From positions 1 to 39,057 of the forward strand of contig JASHOM010000028.1 in NCBI GenBank assembly GCA_030041115.1: DNA of 39,057 nt, read 5' to 3'. Below are positions 19,377 through 28,486 of this stretch, one piece after another. Both the position numbers and the translations under genes were made by a program. This stretch comes from Vulcanimicrobiota bacterium (GTDB lineage: Bacteria; Vulcanimicrobiota; Vulcanimicrobiia; Vulcanimicrobiales; Vulcanimicrobiaceae). Position 1 is the first letter of the stretch. The number at the start of each line of letters is the position of its first letter. The notes under the pieces were generated by a model. It was not told the DNA's origin and did not search any database. It worked only from the letters and a program-made list of their open reading frames with translations.

Positions 19377-20712
19377 TGTGCCCGGGCCGGCCTCGGCTGC
19401 GCGAGCTGCCCTCGACCTTTATCCAGTAGGAGTACGGCTTGCTGCCCGCAATCTTGGTGAACGCGCGCGGCGACTGCGAGTAGTCGAAGGCGTCGCCGGC
19501 GGGATCGTTCGCGCGCGCGTCGGCTTTGGCTAGCTGCGGCAATCCAAAATTGTCCTCGATGTAGCGCAAGACGCTCGCGGTTTCGTATTGCACGTGAGTA
19601 ACGTAACCTTGTCTCGCATAGGGCGAAATCACGATCATCGGAACGCGGAAGCCCAGGCCGTCGTAGTCCTCGTAAACCGGAGGAACCGGATCGAACCAGC
19701 CGCCCCAGTCGTCCCAAATGAGGAAGATCGCGCTACTCTTCCAAAACGGACTCGTGCCGATCGCGTCGACCAGCGACGTCACCCACGAAGGCCCTTTTGA
19801 CGCCTGCAACCCGGGATGGTCGGAGGTGTTATAGTACGGCGCGATCCAGGTGACGTTTGCCAGCTCTCCCTTGCGAACGTCCTCCAGAAACCGCGCGGGT
19901 GGATTGATGACGTCGGCATTCCAATCCGAGTGGAGATAAACGCGGCTGTCGGCCTGGTACGACGACCAGAGGCCGCCGTCGCCGTAAATGCTGCCGGCAT
20001 AGAAGCGCCAACTGAGGCCGTGGTGCTCGGCCGACGTACCGAGTGTCGGAATGTCGAAGCAAGCGGGAATCTCCGCTCCAAACGTACGCTGCTTCGTCAG
20101 CGTTTCGACTTCATCGCTCTTTCCGCCCTCGCATCCCCAATAGCTGCCGGGAAAGTTCACGGCGCGATCAGCGTACGCGGCCACGACATACTGATGCGCG
20201 ATGAAGCTGCCGTCCAAATTCGAGGCAAACATATCGTCGGCGAGGACGTACTGGCGAGCCAGTTGCCAATATGCCGCGATCTCCTTGCGCGGAACGTAAC
20301 CGAACGGTGCGTTCGCCGGAGGGTTGGGACCGGCGATCTCCTGGTTCCAGCCGTCCATCTTGCAATCGGTTCCCGGAAGCTTGCCTTGTCCGTCGCATGC
20401 CGTGAAGAATGCCAGCGACGAGTGATCGATGTCCCAGGTACTCGAGAGCTGCTCGGGCTGCAGCACGATCTTCTGCCCGGTGTTATCGTAGCCGTATTTC
20501 TGCGTCGTTGCGCCGGGAAACCCGAGGAAGAGATTGTTGAACGATCGATTCTCCTGCACGATGAAAATGACGTGCGAGATCGGGCTCGACGACGTGGGAA
20601 CCGACTTGGCTAAGGGCGACAACGGCACGCTCGACGGTTCGCCCGCTCCGCCGCATGCAGTCAGCGGGATGACGAGCATCAACAATCCGAGCAGTTTCAA
20701 GCTAGCGGCCAT
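19360..20712 (-). CDS. phosphoesterase family (PF04185-type phospholipase C/acid phosphatase-like) lipoprotein, paralog 1
   Basis: MAASLKLLGLLMLVIPLTACGG lipobox; HVIFIVQENRSFNNLFLGFPGA; IWDDWGGWFDPVPPVYEDYDGLGFRVPMIVISPYARQGYVTHVQYETASVLRYIEDNFGLP. Confidence 0.93.
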   Translation of the reverse strand: MAASLKLLGLLMLVIPLTACGGAGEPSSVPLSPLAKSVPTSSSPISHVIFIVQENRSFNNLFLGFPGATTQKYGYDNTGQKIVLQPEQLSSTWDIDHSSLAFFTACDGQGKLPGTDCKMDGWNQEIAGPNPPANAPFGYVPRKEIAAYWQLARQYVLADDMFASNLDGSFIAHQYVVAAYADRAVNFPGSYWGCEGGKSDEVETLTKQRTFGAEIPACFDIPTLGTSAEHHGLSWRFYAGSIYGDGGLWSSYQADSRVYLHSDWNADVINPPARFLEDVRKGELANVTWIAPYYNTSDHPGLQASKGPSWVTSLVDAIGTSPFWKSSAIFLIWDDWGGWFDPVPPVYEDYDGLGFRVPMIVISPYARQGYVTHVQYETASVLRYIEDNFGLPQLAKADARANDPAGDAFDYSQSPRAFTKIAGSKPYSYWIKVEGSSRSRGRPGHIIGDD

Positions 20713-20858
20713 CAAAACGCTTTCCCGATCCGCTCTTTTCTCGCCGCGGGCACCGAAGGCCTCGATCCCTGCAAAATTCAGATCGTTCTCAGCGCCCTCT
20801 CCGTCGCCTATCAGCATCGTGTGAGACGGTAACGTACGAATGTGAGAGGAGGTTCTCG

Positions 20859-20996
20859 GTGCAACGTTATCTCGACGAGGTCCACGACGTGCTGCCGCTT
20901 ACGAAGGCCCTGATCTGGTTCGTCTTCATCGGCGCGGCGGCCGTCGCGGTCGCCGTTCTGGCGCACTTGGTCCCGCAGGCTCCCTTGGGTGGTTAA
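20859..20996 (+). CDS. 45-aa single-TM microprotein (not in the ORF track)
   Basis: GAGAGGAGG Shine-Dalgarno about 8 nt before GTG; MQRYLDEVHDVLPLTKALIWFVFIGAAAVAVAVLAHLVPQAPLGG*. Confidence 0.6.
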   Translation: MQRYLDEVHDVLPLTKALIWFVFIGAAAVAVAVLAHLVPQAPLGG

Positions 20997-21301
20997 CAAT
21001 CCGCGCGGTAGGAACCGCTGGCATCGACCGCGACGCGCCGCTCGCCGATTACGATCGCGCGAATGCGGTGATCCCAGAAGGAGAGAACGTGCACCGCCGC
21101 GGGACGAAGCTTACCGATGAGTTCGCGCGCTCGTTGCGAGACCGCAACGGCGTCCTTAACCCAACGTGGTTGCTCGTGTGGCGAGAGCGCCGTTTCGAGT
21201 TCGGTCTCGGCAACGACGGGAACGACGCTCTCCGAGCGACTCGCGCCGACCGGTAACGGTAGGCCGGCGGTCGTATCGTCGAGCTCAATACGCCGCAGCA
21301 C
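20993..21301 (-). CDS. hypothetical protein coupled to the flagellar sigma factor
   Basis: GTG start inside the 3' end of the sigma gene (17-bp overlap); VLRRIELDDTTAGLPLPVGASRSESVVPVVAETELETALSPHEQPRWVKDAVAVSQRARELIGKLRPAAVHVLSFWDHRIRAIVIGERRVAVDASGSYRADC. Confidence 0.5.
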   Translation of the reverse strand: MLRRIELDDTTAGLPLPVGASRSESVVPVVAETELETALSPHEQPRWVKDAVAVSQRARELIGKLRPAAVHVLSFWDHRIRAIVIGERRVAVDASGSYRADC

Positions 21302-21962
21302 GGACTTCTCGCTGGAGTCGGGCGATCGCGCTCGTGTGTAGCTGCGACGCCCGCTGCGGCGAAATCGCCAGATGCCTGCCGACCGATCGCAGCGACGTTT
21401 CTTGAAAATAATGTAACAGTAACACTTGGCGCTGACGCTGTGGCAATCGCTGCAATAGTGCGGTGAGTTCCGCGCGCTGCGACCGCCGCTCGACGATTTG
21501 TGCCGGATCCTCGCTCCAGTCGTAAGCGAGCGACTCGCCTTTGGGCAGCGGCGCATCGAGCGAGAGCGGCTGACCGCGGTGCGCAGCCGCAAGCGCCCGC
21601 CGGTAGCCCGGGCACCTGCCTTCCATTTCCGCCGCACTGGGTACCTCGCCGCGCGCCGCAGCCAGTGAGTACCGTTGGTTCTCACCGTCCCGAACGATAC
21701 GGCGAGCGCGCTCGGAAACGGGATCCATGCGCCGTACACCGTTGAGCATCGATCCGACGATGAGCCGGCGCGCGTATTCGGCGAGCTGAGGTCCGCGCGA
21801 TGGGTCGAACGTGTCGACGGCACGTATGAGCCCCACGCAGCCGTCGCCGACGAGGTCGTCCACGTCGAGATTGGGGACGAGCCGTTTGAGCCGCCTCGCC
21901 GACCGTCGCACGAGCGGTAGGAGCGTCCGCACGGCGGTTTCGCGCGCCTGCGTCTCGATCAT
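21285..21962 (-). CDS. sigma-70 family factor, FliA/WhiG-like
   Basis: DLVGDGCVGLIRAVDTFDPSRGPQLAEYARRLIVGSMLNGVRRMDPVSERARRIVRD (region 2/3) and RLPQRQRQVLLLHYFQETSLRSVGRHLAISPQRASQLHTSAIARLQ (region 4); in a flagellar gene context. Confidence 0.85.
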   Translation of the reverse strand: MIETQARETAVRTLLPLVRRSARRLKRLVPNLDVDDLVGDGCVGLIRAVDTFDPSRGPQLAEYARRLIVGSMLNGVRRMDPVSERARRIVRDGENQRYSLAAARGEVPSAAEMEGRCPGYRRALAAAHRGQPLSLDAPLPKGESLAYDWSEDPAQIVERRSQRAELTALLQRLPQRQRQVLLLHYFQETSLRSVGRHLAISPQRASQLHTSAIARLQREVRAAAY

Positions 21963-22153
21963 CGCGGCTGCTCCAAGCGCGCAGCGATGAGCGCCGCGAA
22001 TCCTCCGCGATCGTGCTGCGCCAGCTCCCGTGCGAGCACGTCGGTCTCATAATCGCCCAAGATCGAAACGCCGGCAATCATCGGGCGAAGAACCGGTGCG
22101 AGAAGCATCGCTTCCACGAGTTCGCCCACGCGGCGAGCGGCGATGCTATCCAC
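21959..22153 (-). CDS. short FlgJ N-domain-like rod-binding protein
   Basis: 64 aa: VGELVEAMLLAPVLRPMIAGVSILGDYETDVLARELAQHDRGGFAALIAARL; overlaps both neighbours; located between flgG-like and sigma. Confidence 0.5.
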   Translation of the reverse strand: MDSIAARRVGELVEAMLLAPVLRPMIAGVSILGDYETDVLARELAQHDRGGFAALIAARLEQPR

Positions 22154-22874
22154 GCTGGAGGTTGTTGGCGATGCGCAGCATCTCGTCGGCTGCTTGAACT
22201 CCCTTCGCGTTCGCCTCGTAGGCCCGCTGCGCGGTGAGGATGGCCATCATCGCCTCGATGATCGTGACGTTCGACTCCTCGAGCATACCGAAACGCAGCT
22301 TCGGCCCATCCTCGGTTCCGGGAGCGATCATCCGCGGTTTGCCCGATCGCGACGTTTCTTCAAAGAGCACGCCGTCGAGCGAGCGCAAGCGCTCCGCTGT
22401 GGGAAATTCGGCGATCCGAATCGTGCCGACCGCGCGAACGTCCTTGGCAAAGCTCGCGCGGACGGTACCATCGGCTGCGACCGTAGCCGAGAGCGCGTCG
22501 GCGGGAATTCGTACGCCGGCCAGCTCTAAATTGCGTTCGCCGCGCAGCGTGCCGTCGGCGGCGCGCGAAAACTCGCCGTCGCGCGTGTAGTAGCGGCGTC
22601 CGTGGGCATCGACGAGGGTGAAGAAACCCGGTCCGTCGATGGCCAGATCGAACGGGCCGGCGCTGCGCGCCAGCTTTCCTTGCGCGAACGACACGCGGGC
22701 GCCCAGCGCAACGGTTCCCAGGCCGCCTTCACCCGGTGCAATCAACTCGGCGAAATGCTGGGCCGACCCTTTGAATCCGACGACGCCGGCGTTGGCCAGA
22801 TTGTCGGTGATCGTGTCGAGATTTCGCTGCTGAGCCGCCATGCCGCTGGCGGCGGCGAAGAGCGCGCGGTCCAT
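22146..22874 (-). CDS. flagellar basal-body rod protein FlgF/FlgG family
   Basis: MDRALFAAASGMAAQQRNLDTITDNLANAGVVGFKGS; LAIDGPGFFTLVDAHGRRYYTRDGEFSRAADGTL; C-term EESNVTIIEAMMAILTAQRAYEANAKGVQAADEMLRIANNLQRG. Confidence 0.93.
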   Translation of the reverse strand: MDRALFAAASGMAAQQRNLDTITDNLANAGVVGFKGSAQHFAELIAPGEGGLGTVALGARVSFAQGKLARSAGPFDLAIDGPGFFTLVDAHGRRYYTRDGEFSRAADGTLRGERNLELAGVRIPADALSATVAADGTVRASFAKDVRAVGTIRIAEFPTAERLRSLDGVLFEETSRSGKPRMIAPGTEDGPKLRFGMLEESNVTIIEAMMAILTAQRAYEANAKGVQAADEMLRIANNLQRG

Positions 22875-22944
22875 GAGCGCATCCTAGCGCGGGCGCGTGA
22901 CCGGACCTTTTCCGTGCGGTGAACGGGGTGGTGCGCCGGGGCAG

Positions 22945-22966
22945 CCGAGCGGCGCAAGCCGCTCGG
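22945..22966. terminator. perfect hairpin with GCAA (GNRA) loop between phosphoesterase 2 and flgG-like
   Basis: CCGAGCGGC-GCAA-GCCGCTCGG. Confidence 0.55.
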
Positions 22967-22975
22967 TCGTCGTCT

Positions 22976-24325
22976 TCAGTCGTCGCCGATCATATTGACG
23001 TGACGGGAGGACGCCGGTGAGCGGTCCAATTCGAGCCAGTGCGCCGCCGGCTTGCCGCCGGCGATCTTTTTGAACGTTCGCGGGAGCTGGCCGTAGTCAA
23101 AAGCGTCGGCTGCCGGATCGTTCGCGCGTTCGTCGCTTGCGGCCAGATGCGGCAAGCCGAAATTATCCTCCATATAGCGTAGAACGCTCGCGGTTTCGTA
23201 TTGGACGTGCGTGACGTAACCTTGGCGCGCGTAAGGCGAAACGATCAGCAGCGGAACGCGAAAGCCGAGGCCGTCGTAATCCTCGTAAACCGGCTTGACC
23301 GGATCGAACCAGCCGCCCCAATCGTCCCACATGATGAAGATCGCCGTTGAATTCCAGAATTTGCTCTCGCCGATCGCGTTGACGAGCGACGCGACCCACG
23401 CGGGGCCCTCCGACGAGTTGAGCCCGGGGTGGTCGGAAGTAGCGTACGTCGGCGTAATCCAAGTGACGTTTGCAAGCTCGCCGCCGGCGATGTCGGTAAG
23501 GAACTGCGCCGGCGGATTGATGACGTCCGCCTTCCAGTCCGGTCCGCGAAAGACCTTACGATCGGCCTGATACGCGGACCAGATCCCGCCGTCGTCGTTG
23601 AGCCCGGCGGCGTAGAAGCGCCAGATCAGCCCGGTGCGGTCGGCCGCGCTCGCGATCGTTTCGTTGTCGAAGCAAGCCCGGATGCGAGGGCCGTAAGTGC
23701 GCTTCTCCGTGAGCCGCACGACCGTATCCCCGCCTCCGCCCTCGCATCCCCACGGACCCGCGGGGCCGTCGACCGCGTGGCTCGCATAGGCCGCCACGAC
23801 GTACTGATGGGCAACGAAGCTGGCGTCGAGATTCGACGCGAACGTTCGGTCGGAGAGCACGTATTGGCGCGCCAGTTGCCAGTACGGTCGAATTTCATTT
23901 CGTTTCACGTAGGCGTACGGAGCGTTCTTCGGCGCATGGAGGGTAACGGTCTCTTGATTCCAGCCGTCCATGCGGCAGTCCGTTCCCGGTAGCGAACCTC
24001 GTCCGTGGCACGCGGTAAAAAAGGCCGCGGAAGAATGATCGATGTCCCATTCCGTCGACAAGTCGACGGGCTGCATCTCGATTCTGTTTCCGAAATCGTC
24101 GTAGGCGTAACGGTCGGTCACCGCATGCGGATAGCCCAAGAACAGATTGTTGAACGAACGATTCTCTTGGACGATAAAGACGACATGTCGAATCGGGCTC
24201 GAGGCGACGATCGCGTCCTTGAGCATGGGCGCCACAGATACGCCCGACGGCGCGTTTACCGGGCCACAGCCGCAATACATCGTGGCCAAAAGAACGAAGC
24301 CGCATGCGCTCGACCTCGCGACCAT
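22976..24325 (-). CDS. phosphoesterase family (PF04185-type) secreted protein, paralog 2
   Basis: HVVFIVQENRSFNNLFLGYPHA; MWDDWGGWFDPVKPVYEDYDGLGFRVPLLIVSPYARQGYVTHVQYETASVLRYMEDNFGLP; strongly similar to 19360..20712. Confidence 0.93.
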   Translation of the reverse strand: MVARSSACGFVLLATMYCGCGPVNAPSGVSVAPMLKDAIVASSPIRHVVFIVQENRSFNNLFLGYPHAVTDRYAYDDFGNRIEMQPVDLSTEWDIDHSSAAFFTACHGRGSLPGTDCRMDGWNQETVTLHAPKNAPYAYVKRNEIRPYWQLARQYVLSDRTFASNLDASFVAHQYVVAAYASHAVDGPAGPWGCEGGGGDTVVRLTEKRTYGPRIRACFDNETIASAADRTGLIWRFYAAGLNDDGGIWSAYQADRKVFRGPDWKADVINPPAQFLTDIAGGELANVTWITPTYATSDHPGLNSSEGPAWVASLVNAIGESKFWNSTAIFIMWDDWGGWFDPVKPVYEDYDGLGFRVPLLIVSPYARQGYVTHVQYETASVLRYMEDNFGLPHLAASDERANDPAADAFDYGQLPRTFKKIAGGKPAAHWLELDRSPASSRHVNMIGDD

Positions 24326-24387
24326 GGAAAAGCTTTCCCACGGAAGCGTTGGGAAACCTTCAGCAGCGCGGCCCCGGCGATTCCGCG

Positions 24388-24747
24388 TTACGAGATGCGC
24401 GCCGCCTCCGCCGATTTTTCACGGCTGCGGTCGATCGCGGTAACGGCCTTCTGCGCACTCTCGAAGGAACGCTCGGCCGCAAGCACGTCGATCATCTCGG
24501 AGATCGCGTCGACATTGTTCGCAACGTGCGGTACGGTCCGAGTTCGCTCGCGAACGACCTCGACGCCGCGCGCGGTCAAAAAACCGCGCGCAAGGATGCG
24601 GCGAAAATCCTCGGTCGAAACGTTGGCTAGGTTCTCGGTCGCGATTTCCAAGCGCGTCCGCGCCGCGACCATGGCGCTCGACGCCCATGCGATGCCGTCC
24701 ACGGCCACATGGTAGGCGACGCGCGTGACCCAATCGTGTCCGCGCAT
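24388..24747 (-). CDS. short FlgC/FlgB-like flagellar rod protein
   Basis: VDGIAWASSAMVAARTRLEIATENLANVSTEDFRR...HVANNVDAISEMIDVLAAERSFESAQKAVTAID; has N- and C-terminal rod motifs with a reduced middle. Confidence 0.7.
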   Translation of the reverse strand: MRGHDWVTRVAYHVAVDGIAWASSAMVAARTRLEIATENLANVSTEDFRRILARGFLTARGVEVVRERTRTVPHVANNVDAISEMIDVLAAERSFESAQKAVTAIDRSREKSAEAARIS

Positions 24748-24775
24748 TGAGCGATTTGCGCCGGTTAGGCCGGCC

Positions 24776-25846
<1,071 letters not shown>

Positions 25847-25864
25847 TCGTTCGCCTTTCGACGG

Positions 25865-25894
25865 CCCTTCGACAACCCTTCGACAAGCTCAGGG
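25865..25894. repeat. dispersed GC repeat, one and a half tandem copies
   Basis: CCCTTCGACAA-CCCTTCGACAAGCTCAGGG, followed by GTGACGACG / GATGACGACG tandem tail. Confidence 0.75.
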
Positions 25895-25938
25895 TGACGA
25901 CGTTGGAAGGATGACGACGTTAGTAGAATGACAAAACG

Positions 25939-26484
25939 TTAGTACACGGTGATGCGCGTAGTGTCGTCTTGACGTGGCGGCTCCTTCGCCGGTTCGGGCT
26001 CGGCCGGAGCGCTCTGCAGTTCGCCGTTAGGTCCCGCGCCGTCCGCTCGCTCGAGCAAGGCTAAGTGCGTCATCAGCAAGCTGCGCAGCTCGCTGCGCGC
26101 CTTCTCGGAGGCCTCGACGGCGCGTTGATGTTCGCGCCGGACGTCGGCAATCGCGTCGTTGTAGCCGGCGATTTCGCGCTCGCCGGCCAAGCGCGCCTGC
26201 TCGCGAATCAGATCGGCTTCCTTATGTGCCGAGGCTTTGACTTCGTCGGCCGTGCGCTGCGCGAGAATCAGCGTATTCTGGAGCGATTCCTCCATCGCTT
26301 TGAAGTGACTCACTCGCTCTTTGAGATCCGCAATCTCCGTTTCGAGCGCGGCTCGCTGCTGGGCTTCGTCCTCGAGCGTTTCGATGATCTCATCGAGAAA
26401 CGCATCGACCTCGGCGCGATCGTAGCCTTGCAGCGCCTTCTTGAAGCTCTTGTGCTGAATGTCGACCGGTGTGATCTTCTCCAT
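25939..26484 (-). CDS. divIVA: DivIVA domain protein
   Basis: MEKITPVDIQHKSFKKALQGYDRAEVDAFLDEIIETLE followed by coiled coil; next to sepF. Confidence 0.93.
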   Translation of the reverse strand: MEKITPVDIQHKSFKKALQGYDRAEVDAFLDEIIETLEDEAQQRAALETEIADLKERVSHFKAMEESLQNTLILAQRTADEVKASAHKEADLIREQARLAGEREIAGYNDAIADVRREHQRAVEASEKARSELRSLLMTHLALLERADGAGPNGELQSAPAEPEPAKEPPRQDDTTRITVY

Positions 26485-26501
26485 CCTCGTATCCTGCGTT
26501 T

Positions 26502-26915
26502 CTACGTTCGGTTAGTCATGAAATCGAAGGTGCCGTCGGCCATCATCGAATCGCGCAGGCCGGCGGCGTTGACGACGACGCCGGCCGGAACGACGAGATA
26601 GATCGACTCGGCCAACTTTTGAATCTTGCCGTCGATCGTGTAGGTGACGCCCGACGTAAAATCGACGACGCGTTGCAAGAGCGTTCGATCGGCGTTCTGC
26701 AGATTGACGATGACGACCTGACGGTTGCGCAGCGCGTCGGCGATCTCTACAACGTCTTGGTAGCTGCGCGGCGAAAACACGCTGACCTGGCTTCCGCCAC
26801 GGCGTCCAGCGGTAGAGAACGGAACGACACGCGAAGATGCCGCGTCGTCGTTGTAATACTCTTCTTCGTCGTCGCGAATCGAAAAGAACGATCCGATCTT
26901 GCTGAACATGCTCAC
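26502..26915 (-). CDS. sepF: cell division protein SepF
   Basis: FSPRSYQDVVEIADALRNRQVVIVNLQNADRTLLQRVVDFTSGVTYTIDGKIQKLAESIYLVVPAGV. Confidence 0.95.
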   Translation of the reverse strand: MSMFSKIGSFFSIRDDEEEYYNDDAASSRVVPFSTAGRRGGSQVSVFSPRSYQDVVEIADALRNRQVVIVNLQNADRTLLQRVVDFTSGVTYTIDGKIQKLAESIYLVVPAGVVVNAAGLRDSMMADGTFDFMTNRT

Positions 26916-27610
26916 CGCGCAACCTCCTTCGCCGGGCGCGGGCCAAAGAGCGCCTCTCCGATGCGCAACATCGTAGATCCCGCCCGCAACGCCTCACGCC
27001 AATCGTCCGACATGCCGATCGAGAGCGTACTTCCACCTATATGGGCCAACGTCTTGGCGGCCAGCTCGAAAGCCCGCAAGATCGCGTCGCGGTCCTCGGT
27101 CAGCGGTCCGATGGCCATGACGCCGTCGAGGCGCAAGCCCGGCTGCTCGCGCAGCGTCTCGGCGAGCCGCTGCGCCTGCGGCGGAGGGCAGCCGAACCGC
27201 TCGGTCCCGGAAACGTTGAGTTGCAGCAGCACGGGCAGCTCTTTGCCGGCTTCGAGCGCAGCGCGCGAGAGCGCGATGCCGGCTTGCGCGCGATCGACGC
27301 TCTGCACGAGGTCGAAAGCCGCGGCGACGGCCTTTGCCTTGTTCGTTTGAAGGTGGCCGACGAAGTGCTTTCGGACCGGAGGAAGCGACGGAAGCTTGCG
27401 GCGCGCCTCCTGTAGAAAACTTTCTCCCACATCGCGCAGGCCCGCCTCGACGGCGGCGACGATCGCTTCGCGAGGCTGTCCCTTGCTGATGCCGACGAGC
27501 GTGACGCCGGCGGGATCGCGCCCGGCGCGGCGCACCTCTTCGTCGATGGCGCATCGTAGCGAGCCATAGCGCTCGGCAATGCCTCGACTGCGCTCGGGAT
27601 AAACCGTCAT
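26912..27610 (-). CDS. yggS: YggS family pyridoxal phosphate homeostasis protein
   Basis: GRDPAGVTLVGISKGQPREAIVAAVEAGLRDVGESFLQEARRKLP, KHFVGHLQTNKAKAVA, LSIGMSDDWREALRAGSTMLRIGEALFGPR. Confidence 0.95.
   Translation of the reverse strand: MTVYPERSRGIAERYGSLRCAIDEEVRRAGRDPAGVTLVGISKGQPREAIVAAVEAGLRDVGESFLQEARRKLPSLPPVRKHFVGHLQTNKAKAVAAAFDLVQSVDRAQAGIALSRAALEAGKELPVLLQLNVSGTERFGCPPPQAQRLAETLREQPGLRLDGVMAIGPLTEDRDAILRAFELAAKTLAHIGGSTLSIGMSDDWREALRAGSTMLRIGEALFGPRPAKEVAR
27582..27601. repeat. dispersed GC repeat variant inside yggS 5' coding sequence
   Basis: CCTCGACTGCGCTCGGGATA; translated on the minus strand as YPERSRG. Confidence 0.65.
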
Positions 27611-28467
27611 CCCCGCGCGGGCGCCGCCGATGCCGGGCGGCCTTCGGTGCGAGGTCCGGGCCGCGTCGCGCAGTAGACGACTCCGGCAACGCCGATGACG
27701 ATCATCGGAAGCGCGTAGAGCTGTCCGCCGGTGAGACCCAACCAGCTGAAGGCCGTCTGACGCCACATCTCCGCGATCGTTCGCGTCACGCCGTAGAGCA
27801 GGAACCAGGTCCAGGCGACGACACCGTCCTTGGGTTTGAGCCGGTAAACGATCAGCAGCACGGGCAGCGTTAGAATGTCCAGGATCGCCTCGTAGAGCTG
27901 CGAGGGATGACGGTACGCCTGCGCGCCGTTCACGAGCGGCGCCGATGGAAAGATGAGACACCACGGCCGGTCCGGCCGGCAGACGTCACCCCACAGCTCG
28001 TCGTTGATGAAGTTCACGATCCGCACGAGGGTGATGCCGACCGGCAGCATCATCACCACTTCGTCGCCGACCACGGTATATTTCAGCCCGGGATGCTTGC
28101 GAATGAAGAGCGCCATCGCCACGAGCACGCCGATGAGCCCCCCATGGAAGGCCATGCCGCCGTTCCAGACGGCGACGAAGTTGATCGGATTCGAAAAGTA
28201 AAACGAGGCGTCGTGCATGCTGATCATGTCATTGATGACGAAAAACGTTCGTCCGCCGACGAGAACGCCGATCAACGCGTAGAACAGGAAGTCCTGAATC
28301 TGCTCCTTGGTAAGTCCCAGCCGGCGCCGGCCCGCGGGGCGGCTCATCCACAGGTAGACGCAGATGAACGCGACCAGGTAGGCGATGCCGTACCAGTGGA
28401 CGCCGAAACGCCCGAGATGGATCGCGACGGGGTCGATGTTTGTCGGATAGGTAAACCAGTGCTGCAT
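27607..28467 (-). CDS. lgt: prolipoprotein diacylglyceryl transferase
   Basis: VHWYGIAYLVAF, VWNGGMAFHGGLIGVLVAMALF, GITLVRIVNFINDELWGDVC, HPSQLYEAILD; alternative ATG at 28488. Confidence 0.96.
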   Translation of the reverse strand: MQHWFTYPTNIDPVAIHLGRFGVHWYGIAYLVAFICVYLWMSRPAGRRRLGLTKEQIQDFLFYALIGVLVGGRTFFVINDMISMHDASFYFSNPINFVAVWNGGMAFHGGLIGVLVAMALFIRKHPGLKYTVVGDEVVMMLPVGITLVRIVNFINDELWGDVCRPDRPWCLIFPSAPLVNGAQAYRHPSQLYEAILDILTLPVLLIVYRLKPKDGVVAWTWFLLYGVTRTIAEMWRQTAFSWLGLTGGQLYALPMIVIGVAGVVYCATRPGPRTEGRPASAAPARG

Positions 28468-28486
28468 TGCTAAAAATGTTCGGCGC

